DNA of 64,000 nt from Hydrogenobacter sp. (GCA_023255875.1 JAGDVY010000031.1:1-64000); one strand, 5' to 3'. Positions 30,180 through 39,537 are shown, counted from the first letter of the stretch. Numbers and translations: made by a program. Notes: generated by a model not told the origin, from the sequence alone.

Positions 30180-30482
30180 TTAGTTAAACACTATAACTTT
30201 ATCATACTCGGGAAGCATTTTTGAAAGGTTGTATGTGGAACTGCTTTCAAAGAAATCCGCATGGGATGAGATGCCCCTTTGATGCGCAGAGTGGGCACAG
30301 TAAAGAAGTCTTGCACCCATATCTTTTAGAATTTTACTTTCTGGTCTTGTAAGGTAATACACACCGTTGCCAGAAAAGAATACCACTACATCACCTCTTT
30401 TTGTTAGAACTTTAACGAGGTTAAGAAGCGTACTAAAGTCTTTAGCAAAAGGGTTGCTAGTCACTACAAACAAAAACCTCAT
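30180..30482 (-). CDS. DsrE/TusD-like protein
   Basis: FLFVVTSNPFAKDFSTLLNLVKVLTKRGDVVVFFSGNGVYYL...YCAHSAHQRGI with central Cys. Confidence 0.7.
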   Translation of the reverse strand: MRFLFVVTSNPFAKDFSTLLNLVKVLTKRGDVVVFFSGNGVYYLTRPESKILKDMGARLLYCAHSAHQRGISSHADFFESSSTYNLSKMLPEYDKVIVFN

Positions 30483-30712
30483 CTTACCTTTCTCACAATT
30501 ATCTCCCATTCCTTCTCTCCTATCTGATTAACCGCAAGCACCTCCTGACCTTCTTCTTTCATACTCTTGGGCACACTTTGAGCGGAAGGTTCATAATCTA
30601 CTATAACTCTCAGGATTTGTCCCACTTGCATCTGCTCAAGCATAAGTTTGCTTTTAACAAAGGTAAAAGGACAAACATCACCCCTTATGTCCAGCTCTTT
30701 ATCATACTTCAT
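30479..30712 (-). CDS. tusA: TusA/SirA-family sulfurtransferase
   Basis: LDIRGDVCPFTFVKSKLMLEQMQVGQILRVIVDYEP. Confidence 0.88.
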   Translation of the reverse strand: MKYDKELDIRGDVCPFTFVKSKLMLEQMQVGQILRVIVDYEPSAQSVPKSMKEEGQEVLAVNQIGEKEWEIIVRKVR

Positions 30713-30732
30713 AAGATTATAATATACCACCC

Positions 30733-30930
30733 ATGAAAGACTCACGAATAGTTAAGTACATAAAGTCCTTGATAAGAAATCACAAATACATGACAACTGA
30801 GGATATAATGCTTTTTTTAGAAAAATATTACGGTCTTCCTATAAAGATACCCTCTGTCTATTACAAGTACAGGAAGATCATAAAAGAGTGTAGAAAGGAA
30901 GTTTACAAAGAGCGGAGGAAGAAAAGATGA
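30733..30930 (+). CDS. Hypothetical small basic protein
   Basis: 65-aa ORF overlapping the lpd start by 4 nt; Lys/Arg/Tyr-rich. Confidence 0.5.
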   Translation: MKDSRIVKYIKSLIRNHKYMTTEDIMLFLEKYYGLPIKIPSVYYKYRKIIKECRKEVYKERRKKR

Positions 30931-32333
30931 AGTTTGACCTTGTTATATTAGGAGCAGGTAGTGGTGGATATGAGGCAGCTCTTTATGCTCACAGAAGGGG
31001 TATGAGGGTAGCTTTAGTGGAGCTATCACCACAAAGTGTTGGAGGGAACTGTCTCAATAAGGGTTGCATACCTTCCAAACACATGAGACATGGAGCTTAT
31101 CTTTTGGAGAAGTTTCAAAAGATGTATAGCTATGGAATAGTTCCAAAAGGTTTTGAAATGGACATAAAGGGTCTAAAAAGTGGCAGAGAGGAGATCATAA
31201 CTAGCATAAGGGAAGGCTTTAAAAAGTTTGCACAGCAGGTGGGCATACCCATCTTTTACGGCAGAGGTGTGCTCAAAGACAAAAACACCGTTTATGTAGA
31301 GGGAGAAGATAAAAAAATAACTGCGGACTTTATTCTGCTCGCAACGGGTTCTTCTACCACAAGGGTGGGACAGCTATCTCCTGACAACAGACGCATATAC
31401 GATACGGACCAAATATGGGACATAGATGCATTTCCCAAAAGACTACTCATTGTGGGGGGTGGAGCGGTTGGTGTTGAGTTTGCCTATATATTCAGGATGT
31501 ATGGGTCTCAAGTGGTGCTTGTGGAGTTAAAAGATAGGCTTCTTCCATCAGATTACATACCCGAGGAGTCCTCAAGATATCTTGCAAGAAAGCTAAAGAA
31601 GTTAGGAGTAGATGTGAGGCTAAGGACCACTGTTGAGAATGTTCAAGAAAAAGAAGGAGAGCTAAAGGTGACGCTCTCAGATGGCTCTCAGGTAGATGTG
31701 GACATAATTCTATTGGGTGTAGGTAGAAAGCCCAATACGGAAGGCATAGGACTTGAAGAAGTGGGTGTTAAGAAGGATGATAGGGGATTTGTGCTGGTAA
31801 ATGATTACTGTCAGACTTCTGTGGAAAACATATACGCTTGCGGAGACATAACTTCTCCCCTCATGTTGGCTCACAAAGCCATGTACGAAGGTAGAGTTGC
31901 GGTGAGCCACATGCTTGGCGATAGAGACATGAAGAAAAGTGACCTTCTAATTCCTAAGATCATATACTCCGCTTACGAAGTTGCTTCTGTTGGGCTCACA
32001 GAAGATCAGGCGGAAGAAATGGGATACTCTCCAAAGGTGGGTGTAGTTTCCTTTATTCCAAATCCCAAGGCAATGGATGATGGAGAAAACGAAGGATTTG
32101 TCAGGTTGGTGGTAGAGGAAACTACAGGAGATATACTGGGTTGTCATATAGTGGGACCCCATGCAGGAGAGCTTATACATCAAGTAGTCCATGTCATGAA
32201 AGCAGGACTAAGGATAGACTTTCTCTCAAAGAGCATATACTCTCACCCTTCCTTGTCAGAAGCCATAGGACAGTCCGCTATGGAGGCTTACTTTGGACCC
32301 ATATCTTGGGTGAAGAGAGGTAAACGTGAGTAA
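30927..32333 (+). CDS. lpd: Dihydrolipoamide dehydrogenase-family flavoprotein
   Basis: GAGSGGYEAALYA, GGNCLNKGCIPSK redox site, C-terminal HPSLSEAIGQSAMEAYF. Confidence 0.9.
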   Translation: MKFDLVILGAGSGGYEAALYAHRRGMRVALVELSPQSVGGNCLNKGCIPSKHMRHGAYLLEKFQKMYSYGIVPKGFEMDIKGLKSGREEIITSIREGFKKFAQQVGIPIFYGRGVLKDKNTVYVEGEDKKITADFILLATGSSTTRVGQLSPDNRRIYDTDQIWDIDAFPKRLLIVGGGAVGVEFAYIFRMYGSQVVLVELKDRLLPSDYIPEESSRYLARKLKKLGVDVRLRTTVENVQEKEGELKVTLSDGSQVDVDIILLGVGRKPNTEGIGLEEVGVKKDDRGFVLVNDYCQTSVENIYACGDITSPLMLAHKAMYEGRVAVSHMLGDRDMKKSDLLIPKIIYSAYEVASVGLTEDQAEEMGYSPKVGVVSFIPNPKAMDDGENEGFVRLVVEETTGDILGCHIVGPHAGELIHQVVHVMKAGLRIDFLSKSIYSHPSLSEAIGQSAMEAYFGPISWVKRGKRE

Positions 32334-34242
32334 GTTTTTTGTGCTTTTATTGTGCTTTTTTGCCTTTTCTTACAGTATGGATGTAAAGGTGCTCACAAGG
32401 GACGGAAAAGTAAAAGTAGTAAAACTTTCCCAGCTCAAGAGTCTCCAGGAGCAAAGAGATGTCCTTTATGTAGAGCCACCCAAAAAACTAAGATTTCTTG
32501 ATGATGTTAGCAGTAATTCATCTTACGTAGTTTGGGGAAGCGGAAACCAATCCATAATGATAAGCTACAACAAGCCTTTCTTTGGTTACATATTTGGTGC
32601 AAGTCTAAGCGGAAGCGGATGTAGTCAAAACGGGTTTTTCTTTCAATGCACTTCTTCAACCACTTTAAACATTAGCTCTGCAGGTTCCTACAGGCTGGTT
32701 TTGGTAGGTGAGGGTATAAACTCTGAGGACATAGTGGGAGGGGACAGAAAGTACCTTCTGGGCACTAAAGCAAGTCTTAGCGGAAAAACGGGCAGAGGTG
32801 TTGTTATAGGCATAATAGACTCGGGCATAAACTTCTGCCATCCTGCTTTTAGAAATCCCGATGGGACCACAAGAGTACTTTTCTACAAAGACTATAATGG
32901 TTTAGAGCTAAACGCTTCGCAGATAAACAGTAAGATAGAGAGCGGTGATTGTAATTACGACAGTGAAGGACATGGCACTGCGGTGGCTAGTGTGGCAGGT
33001 GGCTATTGGGCATCAACTAGATACAACAGTCCAGCAAAGGATGCCAAGTTCATAATATACAGAACTAACCTGCTGGATACGGATATAATGACGGGGCTTG
33101 ATTACATAAAATCTAAGGCACAAAGCCTTAATATGCCTGCGGTAGTTAATTTGTCCTTAGGAGGACATCTTGATCCTCACGATGGCACTGGACTCTTAGA
33201 TAGATACATAGACCAAATTTCCGGACCTGGCTTTGTAGTAGTAGTTGCCGCTGGAAATGAGGGAGACCAAAGAATACACGCAAGAGTTACTTCTTCAAGC
33301 GGTAATGTGGGCATAAGCGCATTAAGCGTGTATATAGAAGGTTGGTACACAAGGGGTTCCTCTTACAGGGTTCAGGTTTGCGATCAGTCTGGCACAGGCT
33401 GTGTGAGCGCAGAGCCAGGTAATATCGCTGACGCACAGGTAGGTACTACTCCATGTTCTGCTTACATTAATAACACAACTCTTTCCTCACCTCTTAACGG
33501 TGATGGCAAGCTTTACATTAGGTTATCTTGCACAAACCCAACAAACCTTACTCTCAGGCTTACCAGACTCAGCCCAAGCGGTATTATAGACATGTGGCTT
33601 GAAGGGGAAGGCGAATTTACTAACGGTCAGGTGGATGACGGTTTTGGTGGTTTTTCCTATACGGTCGCTTCACCAGGCACCGCAAAAAGGGCTATAACCG
33701 TGGGAGCCATAGGAGCCAACTACATAGATTTACCTTACTTTGATAACTACGGGCGTGTGGCTTTCTTCTCTTCAAGGGGACCAACAAGAGATAATAGGAT
33801 AAAGCCAGATGTGGTTGCAGATGGATACTTCCAATGCACCGCAAACGCTAACTTTTCTAATGCTTCAGACCCAAACCTTTGCGGATCAGTTATTAGTGGC
33901 TCTTACTATGTTGGTATGGCAGGGACATCCTTTTCTGCGCCTGTGGTAACATCTCTGGTAGCTTTGTATTTACAAGATCATCCTTCAGCAGACCCCACCG
34001 AAGTGAAAAATTGGCTTATAGGAAATGCCCTTTATGATACAGAGGGGACCGCTCCTAACGTAGCTTATGGATACGGTAAGGCCGTGTGGAAGGAAGCTCC
34101 ATCAAGCACAGGCGGTTCAGGAGGCGGTGGTGGAGGTGGATGCTCTATGACGAGCTCTGGTTCTCCTGTTAGCCTGTTTGCATGGTTTTTGATTCCTGTT
34201 ATTGCGCTACTCAGAAGGAGGTTTTTCATCCTTGTTTCATAA
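32326..34242 (+). CDS. S8 (subtilisin-like) serine protease with C-terminal Gly-rich/Cys/TM/Arg sorting-like tail
   Basis: GIIDSGIN, EGHGTAVASVAGG, GTSFSAPVVTSLVA catalytic motifs; C-term GGSGGGGGGGCSMTSSGSPVSLFAWFLIPVIALLRRRFFILVS. Confidence 0.9.
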   Translation: MSKFFVLLLCFFAFSYSMDVKVLTRDGKVKVVKLSQLKSLQEQRDVLYVEPPKKLRFLDDVSSNSSYVVWGSGNQSIMISYNKPFFGYIFGASLSGSGCSQNGFFFQCTSSTTLNISSAGSYRLVLVGEGINSEDIVGGDRKYLLGTKASLSGKTGRGVVIGIIDSGINFCHPAFRNPDGTTRVLFYKDYNGLELNASQINSKIESGDCNYDSEGHGTAVASVAGGYWASTRYNSPAKDAKFIIYRTNLLDTDIMTGLDYIKSKAQSLNMPAVVNLSLGGHLDPHDGTGLLDRYIDQISGPGFVVVVAAGNEGDQRIHARVTSSSGNVGISALSVYIEGWYTRGSSYRVQVCDQSGTGCVSAEPGNIADAQVGTTPCSAYINNTTLSSPLNGDGKLYIRLSCTNPTNLTLRLTRLSPSGIIDMWLEGEGEFTNGQVDDGFGGFSYTVASPGTAKRAITVGAIGANYIDLPYFDNYGRVAFFSSRGPTRDNRIKPDVVADGYFQCTANANFSNASDPNLCGSVISGSYYVGMAGTSFSAPVVTSLVALYLQDHPSADPTEVKNWLIGNALYDTEGTAPNVAYGYGKAVWKEAPSSTGGSGGGGGGGCSMTSSGSPVSLFAWFLIPVIALLRRRFFILVS

Positions 34243-34289
34243 AAACGAGCGTATTATAATACTACAAACACTTTAAAAGGAGGTGCAGT

Positions 34290-34586
34290 ATGAAGAAGTT
34301 TCTATTGGTAGCAGTAGTGGGACTTGTGGGCTTGTCTTTTGCCAACGAACAGCTTGCAAAGCAAAAGGGCTGTTTTGCATGCCACGACATCAAAGCTAAG
34401 AAAGTAGGACCCTCTTATGCAGATATTGCTAAGAAGTATGCAGGAAAGAAGGACGCTGTTGATTATCTTGCCAAAAGGATAAAACAAGGTGGTGCAGGTG
34501 TTTGGGGTTCTGTACCCATGCCTCCTCAAAATGTAACAGACGCAGAAGCCAAACAGCTCGCCCAGTGGATACTTTCTCTAAAGTGA
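34290..34586 (+). CDS. Cytochrome c-552 (class I monoheme)
   Basis: Signal peptide, mature NEQLAKQKGCFACHDIKAKKVGPSYADIAKKYAGKKDAVDYLAKRIKQGGAGVWGSVPMPPQNVTDAEAKQLAQWILSLK, nearly the Hydrogenobacter thermophilus c-552 sequence as I recall it. Confidence 0.96.
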   Translation: MKKFLLVAVVGLVGLSFANEQLAKQKGCFACHDIKAKKVGPSYADIAKKYAGKKDAVDYLAKRIKQGGAGVWGSVPMPPQNVTDAEAKQLAQWILSLK

Positions 34587-34600
34587 TCTCTACGGGGGCA

Positions 34601-34942
34601 CTATGCCCCCTCTATGGGATTACACCTGTTTATATTTCCAAAACACTTAGGACATAAATCAAAGAAGACCAAAAGTCCCAATCCTCCCAACATCATATTT
34701 ACCTGAGTTATCACTAAGTTTTCTTGTCTTTCGGGTAATATTTGGTACTTTTCCAAGGTAGCTCCACACATAGTTTTCCCTTCCTCATCTCCCAGTTTGT
34801 GAAACTGAAAGACTAGCCTGTTGGTTCTTCTGCACTTCATCCACCTGGGAGTTAGATCAAGAATCACAAAGTTTATCTGCACATTTTTGTCTATGAGCTG
34901 TGCCTTCTGCAGGAGTCTTTCAAACTTCTCTTTTTCCATCAT
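34601..34942 (-). CDS. Hypothetical protein with scattered Cys
   Basis: 113-aa ORF; FDLCPKCFGNINRC motif near C-terminus. Confidence 0.6.
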   Translation of the reverse strand: MMEKEKFERLLQKAQLIDKNVQINFVILDLTPRWMKCRRTNRLVFQFHKLGDEEGKTMCGATLEKYQILPERQENLVITQVNMMLGGLGLLVFFDLCPKCFGNINRCNPIEGA

Positions 34943-34957
34943 AATATGAATACATGC

Positions 34958-35737
34958 TCAAGTAGGTAATTTATACCTATCCTGCGTCATAAGGTCTACG
35001 CCTACTTCCAGGTTCTCAAGCCAATCAAGAAACTTATTTACCATCTCCTTTCCTTTAAATATGGCTCCGTGCTGGGGTGCTATCATCTCCACATCAAGCT
35101 GTCTTACCATATTTACCCAAAACTTGAGAATTTTGTTGCTTGCCATATACCTTCTGTGAAAACCCTCCATGTACTTGATGTGAGCGTCAAAATCTTTCAC
35201 AAAAAAGTAATCCTGTCCCAGTGAAGCCCCCAGGTCACCCGAGAAAAGTATTTTTGAACACGGATCGTATACCTGAAAATTACCAGGAGAGTGTAGAAAG
35301 TGAGCTGGCAGTATTAGAAGCTCACAGCCATTCAAATTCACCTTTGTTCCACCATCATCTATAGGGATTACCCTTTCCTCCAGTTGAGAGTCAAGACCAA
35401 AGTGAGGTAGGAATCTTATCCAAAGCTTAGATATGTAAGCGTAAGCTTTTGTTGTCATCAGCCAACCATTTATAGAAGCTACTATGTCAGGGTCTTGGTG
35501 AGACAGTAGTATATACTTTATGTTTCCAGTGGGTATTAATGTGGATATGTCCGAGAGGAGCTTAGGGAAAACCTTATGGCCTCCGGGATCCAATAGCATG
35601 CCCTCTCCTCTGTGTATAATGAGGTACTGATTTGCTTGCACTGCGCTTGCAGGTGTGAGCTCTTCGTAGAAGGCTACTTTGTGATCCTGAGTGTCAAAAA
35701 TTAGTTTGGCGGTCATTGGATACCTCCTGTTATCCAA
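34958..35737 (-). CDS. MBL-fold metallo-hydrolase (ODP/FprA-like, without flavodoxin domain)
   Basis: LLSHQDPDIVASINGW, LPAHFLHSPGNFQVYDPCSKILFSGDLGAS, APQHGAIFKG. Confidence 0.85.
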   Translation of the reverse strand: MDNRRYPMTAKLIFDTQDHKVAFYEELTPASAVQANQYLIIHRGEGMLLDPGGHKVFPKLLSDISTLIPTGNIKYILLSHQDPDIVASINGWLMTTKAYAYISKLWIRFLPHFGLDSQLEERVIPIDDGGTKVNLNGCELLILPAHFLHSPGNFQVYDPCSKILFSGDLGASLGQDYFFVKDFDAHIKYMEGFHRRYMASNKILKFWVNMVRQLDVEMIAPQHGAIFKGKEMVNKFLDWLENLEVGVDLMTQDRYKLPT

Positions 35738-35755
35738 ATCATCCTTAAAATTCTA

Positions 35756-37006
35756 TCACATGTTTTGTAATCTTCTTAGCCTTTCGTAAGCATCTTTTGA
35801 CCACTCTGCCTCGCTTTTGGACAGTTCCAGAGCGGTTTTGTAGTGATACACTGCCTGTGAGATGTTTCCCAAAGCTTCATAATCCCTACCAAGGTAGTAG
35901 TAAATATCTGCATAGTCTGGTATGAGCTTTTTGGCTCTCTCAAGCTTTTGCACAGACTCTTGATATCTTCCCATTCTAAAAAGCACAAACCCATACACAT
36001 AGTTGGTAGAAAAGACTTTTGGCTCCGTTTGGTAGGCTCTTTCTGCATGTTCAAGTGCCTTATTTAAACTACCTTCTTTGGCAAGTATGTAAGCTATGTA
36101 TAGACGCGCTTGGTAGTTATTAGGATAAAGCTCTACCGCTCTCATGAAGTGAGAAAGGGCTAAAGAATAGTTTTTCTGCCTATAAGCCTTTTTACCCGCA
36201 TAAAACTCCCTGTAAGAACCCTCTGTCTCTTTTAAAAGCCTTTTTATATATTGAAACTCGTCAGTATCAGAAATGAGGCTTCCAGAGGGTTTTATGCGTT
36301 GTATTTCCTCTTGCACTTCTTTTATCCTGCTTTGGGGGAGTGGGTGGGTTTGTAGCCATTCTGGAGCGCTTGATCTTTCCATTTTATTGAAGGTCTCAAA
36401 AACACCCAAAAGTCCGCTAGGATCGTAGCCAGCTTTTAGAGCGTAGATTACTCCAAGCTGATCCGCTTCCCTTTCTTGATCCCTGCTAAACTTAAGAGCC
36501 AAAAGCTGGCCTCCTATCTGACCAAACTGTAAAAGCGCCTGAGCATAAGGTTTATCTGCCAAAAGAACCGCTCCTATATTAAAGAGCAGGTTCATAGCGT
36601 ACATTTTTTCTAAAAACTTTGCGTGATGTCTTGCGTTTATGTGTCCAAGCTCGTGACCCAAAACTCCCGCAAGCTCGCTTTCTGTGTTTAGTTTAAGTAG
36701 AAGCCCTCGTGTAATAAATACTGGTCCTCCCGGAAGGGCAAAAGCATTAACCACATCTGAATTTACCACAAAAAACTCATAGGGTAGCCTCCTGGGTGTG
36801 TGTCTTGCTATGCTCATACCAACTCTTCTGACATATTCTTGTACCCTCTTATCTGGATAAAGTCCATCGCTTTCTTCTATGGCATAGGGAATATAGCTTT
36901 TGCCTATCTTTATCTCTTCCTCTTCTGGAAGAAGAAGTGAGCTAAAATCTACAGCCTTTGCACAGCTCATAACAAAGAGAAGCACTACCAACAGAAGTTT
37001 CTTCAT
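35756..37006 (-). CDS. M48-family zinc metalloprotease with C-terminal TPR repeats (BepA/YfgC-like)
   Basis: LGHELGHINARHHAK; TPR-like repeats; predicted lipoprotein (VMSCAKA). Confidence 0.9.
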   Translation of the reverse strand: MKKLLLVVLLFVMSCAKAVDFSSLLLPEEEEIKIGKSYIPYAIEESDGLYPDKRVQEYVRRVGMSIARHTPRRLPYEFFVVNSDVVNAFALPGGPVFITRGLLLKLNTESELAGVLGHELGHINARHHAKFLEKMYAMNLLFNIGAVLLADKPYAQALLQFGQIGGQLLALKFSRDQEREADQLGVIYALKAGYDPSGLLGVFETFNKMERSSAPEWLQTHPLPQSRIKEVQEEIQRIKPSGSLISDTDEFQYIKRLLKETEGSYREFYAGKKAYRQKNYSLALSHFMRAVELYPNNYQARLYIAYILAKEGSLNKALEHAERAYQTEPKVFSTNYVYGFVLFRMGRYQESVQKLERAKKLIPDYADIYYYLGRDYEALGNISQAVYHYKTALELSKSEAEWSKDAYERLRRLQNM

Positions 37007-37092
37007 CTCACATCAACCCTTATCTTCTACCATCTCCCATTTTTCTCTCACCTTTCCTCTGTGGGTTATTCCACAGGCTTTTACAAGATACA

Positions 37093-37974
37093 TTATCCTG
37101 CGGAGAGGGGAGGACCTATCTTTACAAGTCCTAGCTCCGTTATCTCCATAAAGTGCGTGCGTGTATCGTGTCCGCACAATCTACAACCATCTATTCGGAA
37201 AAGCCTAACTATCTCTCCTATAGGTTTTTTGTATATCTTTGACTGCGCTTGAGTAAGGATAAGCTCCTTAGATAGCACTATGGAACAATCCACTATGTGG
37301 CTTACCGCATAACCTCCAGCAGCTTCCGCAGTTAGCTCTTCGTGTCCGCTCCTCTTTTGGGATATGAAAATAGCTGTTTGATACCACTTTTTCATAAAGT
37401 TAAACAGCTGTCTTACTATAACTCTTGCCATCATCTCCTTTGCTTCGTACAAGCCCGTGATGGAGTCTATTACCACATGCCTTATCTTGTAGGTTTTTAT
37501 TGCGTAAGCTAGGGTGGCAAGTAAGTCTGGTATGTTTTCTCTGAGTTTTGCGTGGCTTGCTGCATCTATTAACACTATCTTGTCTTGCAAGCTCTCAAAA
37601 TCAACTCCCATAGCCTTTGCCCTTTCACGCAAACCAACACTCACAAAGGGTGCAGGTGCTTCAACGGTTACAAAGGCTACAGGTTCGTTTCTCTTTGCTT
37701 GGACTATGGTGTACTGCTCCGCTATAAGGGTTTTGCCAGTATCAGAAACGCCTGTGATGTTGGTAACTGAATAAGCAGGTATGCCCCCTAAAGGTTTCTT
37801 CACTACCTTTCCTTCGTGCACTTCCGTGGTGAAGAAAAGATCATCTAAGCCCTCCACGCCCGTGGGAACTCCGTACATTTTGGGAGCTTTCTTTATTGCC
37901 TCTCCAGCCACCCATATGCTCTCTTCTACTACCTCTGGCTTCCTTACCTCTTCAAACTTTTCCTTTTCATCCAT
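37093..37974 (-). CDS. KaiC-domain (RecA superfamily) ATPase
   Basis: NITGVSDTGKTLIAEQ Walker A, HVVIDSITGLYEAKE Walker B, C-terminal CRLCGHDTRTHFMEITELGLVKIGP. Confidence 0.85.
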   Translation of the reverse strand: MDEKEKFEEVRKPEVVEESIWVAGEAIKKAPKMYGVPTGVEGLDDLFFTTEVHEGKVVKKPLGGIPAYSVTNITGVSDTGKTLIAEQYTIVQAKRNEPVAFVTVEAPAPFVSVGLRERAKAMGVDFESLQDKIVLIDAASHAKLRENIPDLLATLAYAIKTYKIRHVVIDSITGLYEAKEMMARVIVRQLFNFMKKWYQTAIFISQKRSGHEELTAEAAGGYAVSHIVDCSIVLSKELILTQAQSKIYKKPIGEIVRLFRIDGCRLCGHDTRTHFMEITELGLVKIGPPLSAG

Positions 37975-38145
37975 AACTTTGTATTATATGCCAAGAACTC
38001 AGAGTGTTTAAAAATTTCCAAAGCCTTTTTTTCCAAGACCTTGATCGCTCCTCCACCCAGCTAACCATCTCCTTTTGGATTTCCTTCCCTTGGTTTATCT
38101 ATGAGTAGGTTTTTCTGTGTGGTTTTCCAAGAGCCTCTTGCACTC

Positions 38146-38173
38146 TTGACTTGATCCCCTAAGAGCCTATAGT
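38146..38173 (+). promoter_or_regulatory. Candidate sigma-70-type promoter (TTGACT-N16-TATAGT)
   Basis: -35 at 38146-38151 and -10 at 38168-38173, directly upstream of the ATG at 38182; overlapped by imperfect inverted repeat GATCCCCTAA...TTAGGATC. Confidence 0.4.
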
Positions 38174-38181
38174 TTAGGATC

Positions 38182-38772
38182 ATGAAAAGGATAATAAGCT
38201 CTATAAATTTGCGTCAGGATAGACTTCCACCGGGACAAAAGTGGATAAGCGCTCCAATTGTTTATGACATAGTAGATCAAATTCCTGATTGGGATATGGA
38301 CTCCTACAGATTTAAGGTTTGGGGACTTGTGGAAAATCCTATAGAGATGACCTATGAGGAACTTTTAAAATTGCCATCTGTGGAGCTAATTGCGGACTTT
38401 CACTGTGTGACACGCTGGAGCGTTAAGGACGTACTGTGGGAAGGTGTGCCTACTGCATACATTCTCAACTTAGCGAAACCAAAAGAAAACGCACGTTTTG
38501 TGATGGTTCACTGTCTTGAGGGATACACCACCAACATGCCCATTGAGTATTTGTTTGAAGAGGACAGTATATTAGCTTACAAGATGAATGGACAGACCAT
38601 ACCCAAAAGGCACGGATATCCCTTAAGGTTGGTGGTACCAAAGCTTTATGCGTGGAAAAGTGCCAAGTATGTTTGGGGCATAGAGATTATGGAAAGGGAT
38701 ATGCCCGGCTTTTGGGAACAAAGAGGTTACCACATGCGCGGAGACCCATGGAGAGAGGAGCGTTACTGGTAA
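38182..38772 (+). CDS. Molybdopterin-dependent oxidoreductase (sulfite oxidase/YedY-like fold)
   Basis: FHCVTRWSVKDVLWEGVPTAYIL, GYTTNMPIEYL, GYPLRLVVPKLYAWKSAKYVWGIE. Confidence 0.9.
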   Translation: MKRIISSINLRQDRLPPGQKWISAPIVYDIVDQIPDWDMDSYRFKVWGLVENPIEMTYEELLKLPSVELIADFHCVTRWSVKDVLWEGVPTAYILNLAKPKENARFVMVHCLEGYTTNMPIEYLFEEDSILAYKMNGQTIPKRHGYPLRLVVPKLYAWKSAKYVWGIEIMERDMPGFWEQRGYHMRGDPWREERYW

Positions 38773-39494
38773 GACTCAACAGATTTATATCTATGTGCGG
38801 TATCACTTCAAGGAGAAAGGCAGATGAACTTATCAAAGCAGGTAGGGTAAAAGTAAATGGGCTTGTTGTAAAGGAATTAGGTTACAGAGTAGACCCATCA
38901 AAAGATGTGGTGGAGGTTGATGGAAAGCTTCTCAGACCACCCAAATACAGGTACGTGATCCTCAACAAACCTTGCTGTTATCTAACATCTCTGACAGATG
39001 GTAAAGATGGCAAAAAAAGCATAAAGGAACTCATAAAGGATATTCCCGAAAGGCTATACCCTGCTGGTAGGCTTGACTACAATGCAGAAGGGCTTTTGAT
39101 ACTCACAAATGACGGAGAGTTAGCCAACAGAATCATGCATCCTAGGTATAAACTTCCTAAAAAGTACCTCGTTTTAGTGGAAGGTAGGGTGGATGCTGAA
39201 ACACTCAGAAAAATGAAAAAGGGTGCCCAGCTGGAGGATGGTTTTGCAAAACCTGACAGTGTAAAGCTCATAAGAGTAGAAAAGAACCAAACAACCTTAG
39301 AAGTGGTATTTCACGAAGGTAGGAAGCACATAGTAAAAAGGTTCATGGCACACTTTGGACACAAGGTAAAAAGACTAAAAAGGATCGCCATAGGACCCAT
39401 ACAGCTTGGCAAACTTCCACCCGGAAAGTGGAGAGATCTAACACAGCAAGAGTTAGAAGCGCTGAAGAAAGCCCTAAACCTGAAAACATGTTAA
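38748..39494 (+). CDS. RsuA/RluB-family pseudouridine synthase
   Basis: S4 domain RLNRFISMCGITSRRKADELIKAGRVKVNG; PAGRLDYNAEGLLILTNDGELANRIMHPRY. Start uncertain. Confidence 0.92.
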   Translation: MERGALLVRLNRFISMCGITSRRKADELIKAGRVKVNGLVVKELGYRVDPSKDVVEVDGKLLRPPKYRYVILNKPCCYLTSLTDGKDGKKSIKELIKDIPERLYPAGRLDYNAEGLLILTNDGELANRIMHPRYKLPKKYLVLVEGRVDAETLRKMKKGAQLEDGFAKPDSVKLIRVEKNQTTLEVVFHEGRKHIVKRFMAHFGHKVKRLKRIAIGPIQLGKLPPGKWRDLTQQELEALKKALNLKTC

Positions 39495-39537
39495 AATTAC
39501 CAAATAAATACTTCCTTGATATAAAAGAAGAGAGCGT

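Noticed and set aside
30479-30745. Upstream TusA start at 30745
   Set aside because: The first 11 residues overlap the divergent ORF start region and lack TusA similarity; MKYDKELDIRG is the better start.
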